The notes under the pieces: generated by a model
Databases searched by the model: none
Told to the model about the DNA's origin: nothing
What the model saw: the letters and a program-made list of their open reading frames with translations, nothing else
Position numbers and translations under genes: made by a program
Origin: Deltaproteobacteria bacterium
GTDB lineage: Bacteria > Desulfobacterota > Desulfarculia > Adiutricales > Adiutricaceae
Direction of reading: 5' to 3'
NCBI GenBank assembly: GCA_031278835.1
Contig: JAITJP010000427.1
Coordinates: 1 to 6,218 of the forward strand
Length of the DNA: 6,218 bases
In this document: positions 1 to 5,982 of the stretch, piece after piece
How the letters are laid out: each line of letters starts with the position of its first letter
Position numbering within the stretch: position 1 is the first letter of the stretch

Positions 1-566
1 AAAAAGCTTAACCAAAAAACTAATTCCAAAGTGGCCGTGCTCATTGACGAGTATGACGCTCCGGTTACCAATAACCTAAAAATGGTCGAGCTAGCCGAGG
101 CCAAGGCCAAAATCCTCCACGATTTCTTCTCCACCCTTAAAAAATGGCCTAAATATATTCGCTTTACCTTTGTCACTGGAATAACCAGATAGGCTTTGAC
201 TTCCATTTACCTTTGTCACTGGCATAACCAGATAGGCTTTGACTTCCATTTACCTTTGTCACTGGCATAACCAGATAGGCTTTGACTTCCAGGGATTGGG
301 GGGGAAACCACTTAATCGATATCTTTTTGATGTCTAAATATGCTGGCATTTGTGGTTTTATTGTCGAAGAATTTGACTCTCTTTTCGAGGACCGAATGGA
401 ACTGACTCTAGACAATCTAAAAAAGGCCCATGAGATTTCTCCATCGGCTGGTTTGGACGATTTGAAGGGCCAAATTCTCAATTGGTATGAAGGATATAAC
501 TGGGGAGGAAAAACCAGGCTATTAAATCCTTACTCCGTACTTAATTTTTTTGATAATAATTCTTGA
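1..566 (+). pseudogene. Broken, truncated AAA-ATPase-like / PD-(D/E)XK family gene
   Basis: Reading from base 1, the first 63 codons contain VAVLIDEYDAPV, a Walker-B-like motif, and later RFTFVTGITR. These are hallmarks of the AAA-ATPase-like family (PF09820) that is usually joined to a DUF1703/PDDEXK_9 nuclease domain. The frame stops at TAG 190-192. The match resumes in another frame from about 279 (ALTSRDWGGNHLIDI, then YAGICGF, EEFDSLFEDRM and NPYSVLNFF) and ends at TGA 564-566. Two extra copies of a 43-bp unit (86 bp) cause the frame change: deleting them joins the halves in frame, but the TAG would remain where relatives usually have Phe. The Walker A region lies before the window. The protein ends just before the usual YW motif, so the nuclease domain is missing. 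The family is known as numerous, poorly characterised paralogues in anaerobes and host-associated bacteria. I infer a dead remnant, with high confidence that it is broken and good confidence in the family. Confidence 0.85.
163..291 (+). repeat. Three head-to-tail copies of a 43-bp unit
   Basis: The units occupy 163-205, 206-248 and 249-291. Copies 2 and 3 are identical. Copy 1 differs at one base (A180 against C223 and C266). Each unit carries the codons for FVTGIT-R followed by TAG. Because 43 is not a multiple of three, each extra copy shifts the reading frame by one base. The near-identity suggests a recent duplication inside an already non-functional gene. Confidence 0.97.
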
Positions 567-592
567 GACACTTAATTGTGTCTATATTTTTT
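566..592 (+). terminator. Short intrinsic terminator at the end of the ATPase remnant
   Basis: AGACAC (566-571) and GTGTCT (578-583) form a perfect 6-bp stem with a TTAATT loop. ATA and then six T (587-592) follow. The stem begins on the last base of the TGA stop codon. The stem is short and AT-containing, so the strength is uncertain. Confidence 0.55.
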
Positions 593-712
593 CGTCAATA
601 TTCTTATATGCTGGAAAAATAAGTAAAAATTAGGTAAAACATAGGAATTAGCTTAGTCGGGCCAGTGGTAGCCTCGGCCAATATATGAATTCCGATAAGA
701 TTTTTAGGGGAG

Positions 713-741
713 TTGACATAATAGTTAACACCAGTTATAAT
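713..741 (+). promoter_or_regulatory. Perfect consensus sigma-70-type promoter
   Basis: TTGACA at 713-718 and TATAAT at 736-741 are exact matches to the -35 and -10 hexamers, with the optimal 17-bp spacer. Initiation would be expected near 747-750. The first gene I can support starts 330 bases later at 1079, so the transcript would be either a separate non-coding RNA or a long leader. An exact match of both hexamers with ideal spacing is unlikely by chance, but activity is inferred. Confidence 0.7.
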
Positions 742-822
742 GATGTTTGATATTTGTTTTTCGGCTCCCGGTATTTTCCGGTCTAGAATCGAATGTTTTA
801 CCATTCTTCCCTATCCTCGGGG

Positions 823-869
823 AAGCGCCTTCACTTTCACCTTTTATTTCCCAGGGCCAAAAGGCGCTT
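823..869 (+). repeat. Inverted repeat downstream of the consensus promoter
   Basis: AAGCGCCTT (823-831) is perfectly complementary to AAGGCGCTT (861-869), with a 29-base loop. It lies about 75-120 bases after the expected start of transcription from the 713-741 promoter and could form a hairpin in that RNA. No T-run follows, so it is not a terminator. Confidence 0.6.
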
Positions 870-1078
870 GGCTGAAAAATTATCCTCGTAAGATCACCAA
901 AACGAACAATAGGTTCTCTATTTAAATTAAATGTTTTTCAACGTTTCGTTTGATTTTAGTAAAAATTGAACGTCTTTCTATAAGTTTAATTTCCCCCGGG
1001 GAATAAAAATAACCCGGCTAAACTTTGCCTTTTCGCCCCCTAGTGGTAAAAAAAACTTAGATTTAAAGGATCTTTCCC

Positions 1079-1321
1079 ATGGCCATGCAGAAACCTCAAA
1101 TAAGTACTTGCATCGACGGCAAACCACATTCTTGGATGGTGGTGGCCGAAGACGCCGTCCAAAGCGGGGATATCGTAAAACTTGAGCATCGCTGGTGCAA
1201 AAAGTGTGGCTGTCTGACCCAGGTGGGCATCAGCTCCGATGGTCAGCCGGTGGTGGCCGTTAATGAGGCCGGTACCCCCCACTTGGCCGTGCCCAGGATC
1301 CTTGACGTCATGATTAAGTGA
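1079..1321 (+). CDS. Small CxxC (zinc-ribbon-like) protein of unknown function
   Basis: This 80-residue protein starts at ATG 1079, with AGGA at 1067-1070 eight bases upstream. A second in-frame ATG lies two codons later. Cys11 and His17 sit in STCIDGKPHSW, and HRWCKKCGCLTQV carries a CxxC pair plus a third Cys. The C-x5-H plus CxxC pattern suggests a small zinc-binding fold, but I do not recognise a named family. There is no signal peptide. The C-terminus (VPRILDVMIK) ends at TGA 1319-1321, and the same frame stays open for 47 more codons that encode a membrane helix, so the protein may be the soluble part of what was, or is, a longer membrane-anchored one. The upstream spacer holds a consensus promoter that could drive it, and a terminator follows at 1521. 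Codon use looks normal for the window. I am confident it is a real gene; its function is unknown. Confidence 0.8.
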   Translation: MAMQKPQISTCIDGKPHSWMVVAEDAVQSGDIVKLEHRWCKKCGCLTQVGISSDGQPVVAVNEAGTPHLAVPRILDVMIK

Positions 1322-1465
1322 GAAGCTAAGGCGCCAAAACTCGGCTTTTTTTTTGGCCTATTGATTTTGGCCCTAATCGCCTTAGCCTATGTCGGTTGGC
1401 TTATCGGCCATGGTAAAATGATTGGCCTTTTAGCCAATCTTTTTTCCTGGGCTGGGCATTTTTAA
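1322..1465 (+). other. In-frame membrane-helix coding extension after TGA
   Basis: Directly after the TGA at 1319-1321, and in the same frame, 47 sense codons run to TAA 1463-1465. They read EAKAPKLGFFFG, then LLILALIALAYVGWLIG, then a second hydrophobic patch GLLANLFSWAGHF. The first patch is a convincing transmembrane segment. There is no ATG before the helix (the only one, at 1418, is past it) and no Shine-Dalgarno sequence before the TTG codons at 1361 or 1367. Independent translation of the helix is therefore poorly supported. A run of nine T lies at 1346-1354. The likeliest reading is a C-terminal anchor cut off from the CxxC protein by a nonsense change. Stop-codon readthrough is possible but unproven. 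Confidence 0.5.
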
Positions 1466-1520
1466 ATAGGGCCTTTCCAAAGGGGCCAAAAAAAAGCAGG
1501 ATGGTTTTTAGAAAAGAACC

Positions 1521-1557
1521 GGGCCGCGGTCGGGATTTTGACCGACGCGGTCTTTTT
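1521..1557 (+). terminator. Intrinsic terminator after the CxxC gene
   Basis: GGCCGCGGTCGG (1522-1533) pairs with CCGACGCGGTC (1542-1552) around the loop GATTTTGA. This gives about 11 pairs with one bulged G and one G-T pair, followed by five T (1553-1557). It is well placed to end transcription from the 1079 gene before typA. Confidence 0.8.
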
Positions 1558-1601
1558 GGTCCAATGTCTTGGTGGTTTGAACTTGACCTGGGAGGGCCGG
1601 G

Positions 1602-1622
1602 AAGGCATACGGCGCCTTTTTT
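1602..1622 (+). terminator. Second, weaker terminator-like hairpin
   Basis: AAGGC (1602-1606) pairs with GCCTT (1614-1618), and six T span 1617-1622. The stem has only 5 bp. The segment is enclosed by a possible outer stem GGGCC (1594-1598)/GGCCC (1625-1629), which would compete with it or stack on it. It could be a back-up terminator or part of a regulated typA leader. Confidence 0.4.
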
Positions 1623-1745
1623 GTGGCCCCTGGGAGGGTTAACCTGGGTAGCGCGGTTTAAACGGGAGTTTTTCCCGAGGGATTTTTTTCAAAAAACCAA
1701 TCGATTTTTTAGTCACTTGTCCGTATAGCCAATTTTTTGAGATCC

Positions 1746-3548
1746 ATGAGCGTAAATATTAGAAACGTCGCCATCATCGCCCACGTCGACCATGGCAAAA
1801 CAACTTTGGTGGATGGCATGCTTTGGCAATCTGGTTTGTTTAGGGACAACCAGAATATCCAAGACAGGGTCATGGACAACCTGGATCTCGAACGGGAAAA
1901 AGGCATCACCATTATGGCCAAAAACACTTCGGTGGTTTACCAAGGCCATAAAATCAATATCGTCGATACGCCTGGGCACGCCGATTTTGGCGGGGAGGTG
2001 GAAAGAACCCTGACCATGGTCGATGGGGTCCTTTTGTTGGTCGATTCCTCGGAAGGCCCCTTACCCCAGACCAGGTTCGTTTTGCAAAAAACCCTGGAGC
2101 GTAAACTGCCGGTCATTTGCCTAATAAACAAAATCGATCGTAATGATCGAAGGCCCATTGAGGTCTATGACGAAATTTTTTCGCTTTTTATTGATTTAAA
2201 CGCCGACGATGAGCAGCTGGAATTTCCGGTTTTTTACACCAACGCCAAAAAAAGGGTGGCCTACGCTCAGTTAAGTGAGGCCGAAAAAGGCGCCCCTGGG
2301 GATCTTAGTCTTCTATTTCAGGCCATTTTAGATTACATTCCCGCCCCCAGCGGCGACCCCCTGGGAGCCTCCCAGTTTTTGGTGACCAATCTCGATTATT
2401 CGGCTTACGTTGGCCGTTTGGCCATTGGCCCCTTGAGGCGAGGCCAACTCAGGGCCGGTCAAGTCGTGGCCTTAATCAAAGACGATCAGGTCATCAAAAA
2501 GGCCCCCATCAAGAAAATTTATACTTTTAGGGGCTTGCATAGGGAAGAAACGGAAACGGCCGAGTGCGGCGACATCGTGGCCTTGGCCGGTCTGGAGGAC
2601 GCTTTTATCGGGGACACCGTCTGTGACGAGAATTTTCCCGAGGCCCTGCCCAGGGTTGAGGTTGACGAACCCACCTTGACCATGGAATTTTCGGCCAACA
2701 CCTCGCCCATGGCCGGGAAAGAAGGCACCAACCTAACTTCCAGACAGATTAGGGATAGATTGGAAAGGGAGGCCCTTTTTAACGTATCCATCAGGCTCTC
2801 TAAGATAGAAAATGAATCCACCGAGGTTTTTAAAGTCGAGGCCAGGGGGGAACTCCAATTGGCCGTTTTGGTGGAAACCATGAGGCGAGAGGGTTTTGAG
2901 CTGACCTTGGGGCCGCCCCGAATCATCATTAAGGAAATCGATGGCCAGGTTCAGGAGCCCTTGGAAGAAGTCATCATTGACGTTCCCACCGAGTACGTGG
3001 GGGTGGTCACGGAAAAACTCTACGCCCGTCAGGCCAAGATGATCAGCAATCAATTTTGCGACAAACAACGCTCCCTTTTGACTTTTGAGTGTCCTTCCAG
3101 GGGCTTGATTGGCTATCGGCCCCAGTTTACCACCGATACCCGGGGCACGGGCGTTTTAAACACCTTGGCCATGGGCTACACCCCTTGGAAAGGCCCGATT
3201 AAAGGCCGGGTGGCCGGCTCCTTGGTCTCAAACTTTACCGGTAAGGCGGTAACCTACGCCCTACACAATTTGCAACAAAGGGGCGTATTATTTATTGGTC
3301 CCGGCGATCCCGTTTACCCTGGTCTCATAATCGGTGAAAACGCCAAAAGCAATGATTTAATGGTCAACCCCACCAAGGAAAAAAATCTAACCAACATCAG
3401 GGCCAGCGGTACCGACGAGGCCCTAAGGCTGGTGCCGCCAAAAAAGCTACAATTGGACGAGGCCATAGTCTACATGACCACGGAAGATCTGCTCGAGGTC
3501 ACCCCCAAGTCCATCCGTTTACGTAAAAAAACAGTGGCCAAGAGATAA
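1746..3548 (+). CDS. typA: Translational GTPase TypA/BipA
   Basis: TypA/BipA is an EF-G-like GTPase that binds the 70S ribosome and supports ribosome assembly and growth in cold or stress. The 600 residues match the usual length of about 600. The G domain (about 1-200) shows the P-loop AHVDHGKT (12-19), GITI (53-56), DTPGH (74-78) with His78, and NKID (128-131). The G5 loop reads TNAKKR (165-170) where SAK is more usual. Domain 2 (about 205-300), an EF-G domain III-like part (about 305-390), a domain V-like part (about 400-480) and the TypA-specific C-terminal domain follow, with RASGTDEA (552-559), LVPP (562-565) and EVTPKSIRLRKK (584-595). I chose ATG 1746 because SVNIRNVAIIAHVDHGK is the normal beginning of the family; an in-frame TTG at 1737 adds three residues. 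The Shine-Dalgarno sequence is weak (GAG at 1739-1741). The gene stands alone and is intact. Confidence 0.97.
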   Translation: MSVNIRNVAIIAHVDHGKTTLVDGMLWQSGLFRDNQNIQDRVMDNLDLEREKGITIMAKNTSVVYQGHKINIVDTPGHADFGGEVERTLTMVDGVLLLVDSSEGPLPQTRFVLQKTLERKLPVICLINKIDRNDRRPIEVYDEIFSLFIDLNADDEQLEFPVFYTNAKKRVAYAQLSEAEKGAPGDLSLLFQAILDYIPAPSGDPLGASQFLVTNLDYSAYVGRLAIGPLRRGQLRAGQVVALIKDDQVIKKAPIKKIYTFRGLHREETETAECGDIVALAGLEDAFIGDTVCDENFPEALPRVEVDEPTLTMEFSANTSPMAGKEGTNLTSRQIRDRLEREALFNVSIRLSKIENESTEVFKVEARGELQLAVLVETMRREGFELTLGPPRIIIKEIDGQVQEPLEEVIIDVPTEYVGVVTEKLYARQAKMISNQFCDKQRSLLTFECPSRGLIGYRPQFTTDTRGTGVLNTLAMGYTPWKGPIKGRVAGSLVSNFTGKAVTYALHNLQQRGVLFIGPGDPVYPGLIIGENAKSNDLMVNPTKEKNLTNIRASGTDEALRLVPPKKLQLDEAIVYMTTEDLLEVTPKSIRLRKKTVAKR

Positions 3549-3604
3549 ATAAGCCAGGTTTTTTAGAAGTAACTGTCTAAGGCCTTAAAAAACACAAAAA
3601 ATAA

Positions 3605-3677
3605 CTAAAAAATCAAAAGACTAAACCAGAAGCCTAAAAATCACAAAAAAATAACCTGAAAAATCTAAAAATCACAA
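3605..3677 (+). repeat. Degenerate A-rich direct repeat
   Basis: CTAAAAATCACAA occurs exactly at 3634-3646 and 3665-3677, 31 bp apart. A looser copy (CTAAAAAATCAAAA) is at 3605-3618, 29 bp before the first. The surrounding 100 bases are A-rich with few T on this strand. This may be low-complexity drift; it is not a CRISPR, because the repeats are too short and the spacers are similar to each other. Confidence 0.5.
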
Positions 3678-3747
3678 TAAAAAACCAATAAACTTAACTA
3701 AGGTCGCCTTTGGGCCCAGCCAAAACAAAAAGCCCCCAGTCTCAAAA

Positions 3748-3828
3748 TTGACCATCAATATTTAACTTACTTAATTTATATTTTTATCTTATTGGCCATT
3801 TATCCAAGGTATTTTGTTTGATGGTCAA
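3748..3828 (+). repeat. Perfect 11-bp inverted repeat upstream of the DUF2726 gene
   Basis: TTGACCATCAA (3748-3758) is the exact reverse complement of TTGATGGTCAA (3818-3828), with 59 AT-rich bases between. Both arms begin, reading inward, with TTGACC, a -35-like hexamer. The left arm has only weak -10 candidates at normal spacing (CTTAAT at 3770-3775, 16-bp spacer). It may be a pair of protein-binding sites or a long-loop hairpin. The nearest downstream gene starts 115 bases further on. Confidence 0.6.
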
Positions 3829-3943
3829 GTCTTTATATCCAGGCTACATTAAAATTATATTTTTACCCGATATTTATCGTTTCTCTCGCCCCCGGCCAGG
3901 TTATAGATAATCGTTTCGGGAAACAGACCCAAACTGGTGAGAT

Positions 3944-5944
3944 ATGGACACTGTATTAAGTATCTTTAATGATATGTTCGGTGACAGTTCGAGCGTCTAC
4001 TATCTAGGTGGCGGGTTATTTCTCCTGATATTCCTCTACCTTTTGTCTAAAAAGTTTAGGCCAGGGGCGAAGAAAAAGGCCCCCAAGAAAGCCCCGGCTC
4101 CGGCCCCGGACCAGGCCGTGACCAACGAAATGGTCGCGGACAAAAAGATGGCCAAGCTGGCCGCCAAAGCGGCCAAGGAAGCCAAGAAAAAGGCCAAGGA
4201 AGCGGCCAAGCTGGCCGCCAAGCACAAGGGTAAGCTGCCCAAAGGCCCGGCCACTGAAGGAGCCCCTTTGCCCCAGGGGGTCGCCCCGGCCAGGCCGGGT
4301 CAGCTTAATCCCGGACCGGCTCAATTGCCCGGGGTCTTGCCCGGAGCCCAGTTTACCAGCCCCGGCGCTCCGCCCTTCCCAGGAGCCCCACAGGCGCCGC
4401 CAGGCCCCCCGCCGCCCAGGGGCTTTGAGCCCCAAGGGGCTGTTGCCCAGTTTAGGCCGGGAGGGCCTTTCCAAACCGGGCCTTTTTTGGCCACCCTGGC
4501 CTCGCCGGTTCCCGAGGCCCTGGCCTCTCCGGCCCCGGGTAATTTTAAGGCCGTTCAGCTAAAACCCGCTCCAGTTCAGGAGGCTTTTTCGCCCCGGCCG
4601 CCGGGCCCAGCTCCGGGTCTGGTGCCTCCGGCCCGGCCCGCTCCGCCGGTCGCCGCCCCGGTCGTGGAGCCAATGGCCAGCCCAGCTCCGTTGCAAGCGC
4701 CCCCGCCCAGCCCAGCTCCCTTCCAAGGGCCCCCGCCCAGCCCCAAAGCCATTAGCTCTCCGGCCAGCTTGGTGCCCAAGGCCCAGAAGGCTCCGGTGAC
4801 GGCCATGGTCATACCCAGCCAAATCGATGAGGCCGTCATCGCCGCGGCCGGGGCCAGGATATCTTCGGGGGCCCAATACCACCAAAGCCAGATTGTCCAA
4901 GACAAACCGGCCGAGCCCCCCAAGCCAGTCATGGCCGCGGAATTGGAATCATCCACCCTGGATTTGACCAGCCCCGAGTCCTTGGAATCGGTAGAGCTTG
5001 AAAAGTCCCATGGGGTCAGTGAGCCCGAGCCGGTGGCCGAACTTTTGTTGGAAGACAGTCTTGACCAAGATGCCCAGGCCGAGCTGGGCGAAGCCCAGGC
5101 CGTGAGCCTCATGGCCGAGCCGACCAAAGTGGCCCAAGCCTCGGAGTTTGAGCTAACCGCCAGCGCCGTGGAGGTGGCCCAGATCGTGGAAGTGGAGTCA
5201 ATTGCCGAGGCCGGAGGGCCTGACGATGAGCCCAGGACCCAGACCCTGGTGCAGACCTCCCCGCTTGAGCCCCTGGGCGAGTCTGAGGACAGCTTGGCCC
5301 AGGCCTTTGAGGAGTCCCAGGCCGGGGCTGTTTTTAAGGCCCCAGCCGAGGCCCTGGCTCCCGAGCCCTCTAAGCCAGAAGCCCTTTTGGCCGCCAAAGC
5401 CATGTCCATTTTGGAAGGCCGGGGCGGGGTCTTAAAAGCCAGCCAAACCCAGATGTCCACGCCCATCCAAATCGATCATACCCAGCTGCCCAGGGTCATG
5501 AAGGAAACCCAGGCCGTGGCCCAGAGCTCCGGAAACCTGCCGGTCACCGTGACCGTCCAGGAACTGGAGGCCAGCTATCAGAAAAATATCTTCTTAAACT
5601 CCCTGGAGATCGTTTACTACAAGCTCCTTAGGGCGGCCTTTACCCAGTTTTTGATCTTTCCCAAGGTGACCAGCCGGGCGGCCGTGACGGTTATTTCCAA
5701 AAACCCCGATCACCTCAAGGTGGCCGAAAACGTTCTGTCCAATACCACCATAAGTTTCGTGGTATGCGACGTTAAGCTAAACATCAGGGCCGTGGTTGAG
5801 ATCGTCGACGACCAGGAACCGCCCACCAACAAAGACCGGGCCCGCGATTACATACTCAAAAAAGCCGGCCTGATGATCGTCCGTTTCTATAGCGGCGACA
5901 CCCAGCCGGACGTCTCGACTTTGAGAAAACTTCTCTCGGATTAA
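3944..5944 (+). CDS. Membrane-anchored protein with C-terminal DUF2726-like domain
   Basis: This protein has 666 residues. ATG 3944 follows GGTGAG (3936-3941) at short spacing. One transmembrane helix (about 18-35, VYYLGGGLFLLIFLYLLS) is followed by KKFRPGAKKK, so by the positive-inside rule the rest is probably cytoplasmic. Next come a Lys/Ala-rich, probably helical segment (about 65-98), a Pro/Ala/Gly-rich linker (about 100-290) and an acidic, low-Lys segment (about 330-480). A globular C-terminal domain (about 540-666) resembles DUF2726 (PF10881, PD-(D/E)XK nuclease-like fold): LEIVYYKLLRAA, IFPKV, ISFVVCD, AVVEIVDD, RARDYILKKAGLMIVR. The usual Asp of the vDF motif is Ser604, and the Asp-Asp-x-x-His stretch reads DDQEPP, so catalysis is doubtful. 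The layout recalls ZipA-type scaffolds (anchor, charged part, disordered linker, binding domain), but there is no sequence link. The gene stands alone with its own terminator. I do not know its function. Confidence 0.9.
   Translation: MDTVLSIFNDMFGDSSSVYYLGGGLFLLIFLYLLSKKFRPGAKKKAPKKAPAPAPDQAVTNEMVADKKMAKLAAKAAKEAKKKAKEAAKLAAKHKGKLPKGPATEGAPLPQGVAPARPGQLNPGPAQLPGVLPGAQFTSPGAPPFPGAPQAPPGPPPPRGFEPQGAVAQFRPGGPFQTGPFLATLASPVPEALASPAPGNFKAVQLKPAPVQEAFSPRPPGPAPGLVPPARPAPPVAAPVVEPMASPAPLQAPPPSPAPFQGPPPSPKAISSPASLVPKAQKAPVTAMVIPSQIDEAVIAAAGARISSGAQYHQSQIVQDKPAEPPKPVMAAELESSTLDLTSPESLESVELEKSHGVSEPEPVAELLLEDSLDQDAQAELGEAQAVSLMAEPTKVAQASEFELTASAVEVAQIVEVESIAEAGGPDDEPRTQTLVQTSPLEPLGESEDSLAQAFEESQAGAVFKAPAEALAPEPSKPEALLAAKAMSILEGRGGVLKASQTQMSTPIQIDHTQLPRVMKETQAVAQSSGNLPVTVTVQELEASYQKNIFLNSLEIVYYKLLRAAFTQFLIFPKVTSRAAVTVISKNPDHLKVAENVLSNTTISFVVCDVKLNIRAVVEIVDDQEPPTNKDRARDYILKKAGLMIVRFYSGDTQPDVSTLRKLLSD
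4151..4221 (+). repeat. Repeat inside the Lys/Ala-rich segment
   Basis: A 17-base stretch starting GCCAAGCTGGCC is identical at 4151-4167 and 4205-4221, 54 bases (18 codons) apart. It encodes AKLAAK at both places. This points to expansion of the charged helical segment by in-frame duplication. Confidence 0.8.
4681..4740 (+). repeat. 30-bp tandem duplication in the proline-rich linker
   Basis: Units 4681-4710 and 4711-4740 differ at only four bases. They encode SPAPLQAPPP and SPAPFQGPPP (residues 246-255 and 256-265). The unit is a multiple of three, so the frame is kept; the linker appears free to change length. Confidence 0.9.
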
Positions 5945-5951
5945 AAGCCCA

Positions 5952-5982
5952 GGGGGCCCAGATGGGCCCCCAAATTTTTTTT
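5952..5982 (+). terminator. Strong intrinsic terminator after the DUF2726 gene
   Basis: GGGGGCCC (5952-5959) and GGGCCCCC (5964-5971) form a perfect 8-bp GC stem with the loop AGAT, then AAA and eight T (5975-5982). It starts seven bases after the stop codon. Confidence 0.93.

Larger units (their letters stand above)
593..1078. other. Long spacer without a supported gene
   Basis: No open frame here has a convincing start, ribosome binding site or recognisable protein. It holds a consensus promoter (713-741), the 9-bp inverted repeat at 823-831/861-869, a direct repeat TATCCTCG at 812-819 and 881-888, and a small hairpin CCGGG/CCCGG at 996-1000/1013-1017. The part from about 890 to 990 is very AT-rich. 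A 32-codon frame at 793-891 (start MFYHSS, basic overall) lacks a good Shine-Dalgarno sequence. The stretch may be a non-coding RNA gene, a long 5' leader for the gene at 1079, or decayed sequence. Confidence 0.6.
1466..1745. other. Structured spacer upstream of typA
   Basis: No supported gene is present; a 75-codon open frame at 1501 runs straight through the terminator stem and has no spaced ribosome binding site. Besides the hairpins listed separately there is CGGGA/TCCCG (1663-1667/1673-1677), a 10-bp direct repeat CCTGGGAGGG (1587-1596 and 1629-1638), and homopolymer tracts T7 (1683-1689), A6 (1691-1696), T6 (1705-1710) and T6 (1733-1738), the last just before the typA start. I see no convincing promoter for typA. 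Confidence 0.55.
3549..3943. other. AT-rich spacer between typA and the DUF2726 gene
   Basis: This stretch is non-coding. The first part (about 3586-3700) is strongly A-rich on the + strand, with degenerate repeats. GTTTTTTA (3558-3565) and TAAAAAAC (3586-3593) could form an AU-only hairpin after typA; I see no strong typA terminator. The second half holds an 11-bp inverted repeat, two short palindromes (CGATATTTATCG 3868-3879; GTTTCGGGAAAC 3913-3924) and a -10-like TATAGATAAT (3902-3911) without a good -35. The promoter of the downstream gene must lie here but I cannot place it. Confidence 0.6.

Noticed and set aside
604..804. A 66-codon minus-strand frame with a stretch (IGIHILAEATTG) faintly like the N-terminus of S-adenosylmethionine decarboxylase.
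   Set aside because: Only about ten residues look similar, the catalytic Ser-His region is absent, and the frame runs across the consensus promoter. Probably chance.
793..891. A 32-codon plus-strand frame, basic, spanning the 823-869 inverted repeat.
   Set aside because: No Shine-Dalgarno sequence, and the composition is explained by the hairpin. Not enough to call a gene.
1319..1360. Selenocysteine insertion at the TGA between the CxxC protein and the membrane helix.
   Set aside because: I see no bacterial SECIS-like hairpin with a GU-containing apical loop just after the TGA; the possible stem there is short (GCCAAAA/TTTTGGC), and the TGA context (Lys-stop-Glu) is not redox-like.
1501..1728. 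A 75-codon plus-strand frame starting at ATG 1501.
   Set aside because: It runs through the terminator at 1521-1557, has no spaced ribosome binding site, and its composition is odd.
1737..1745. TTG at 1737 as the typA start.
   Set aside because: It adds MRS before the usual family beginning and overlaps the only possible Shine-Dalgarno sequence; ATG 1746 gives the standard N-terminus.
3586..3700. A CRISPR array in the A-rich repeat tract.
   Set aside because: The repeated core is only 13 bp, degenerate, and the intervening sequence is the same A-rich material; there are no cas genes in the window.
4016..5466. Long minus-strand open frames opposite the DUF2726 gene (up to 296 codons).
   Set aside because: They arise from the GC-rich, proline/alanine-rich coding strand; the translations are low-complexity Ala/Ser/Gly with no domain, and start signals are lacking.
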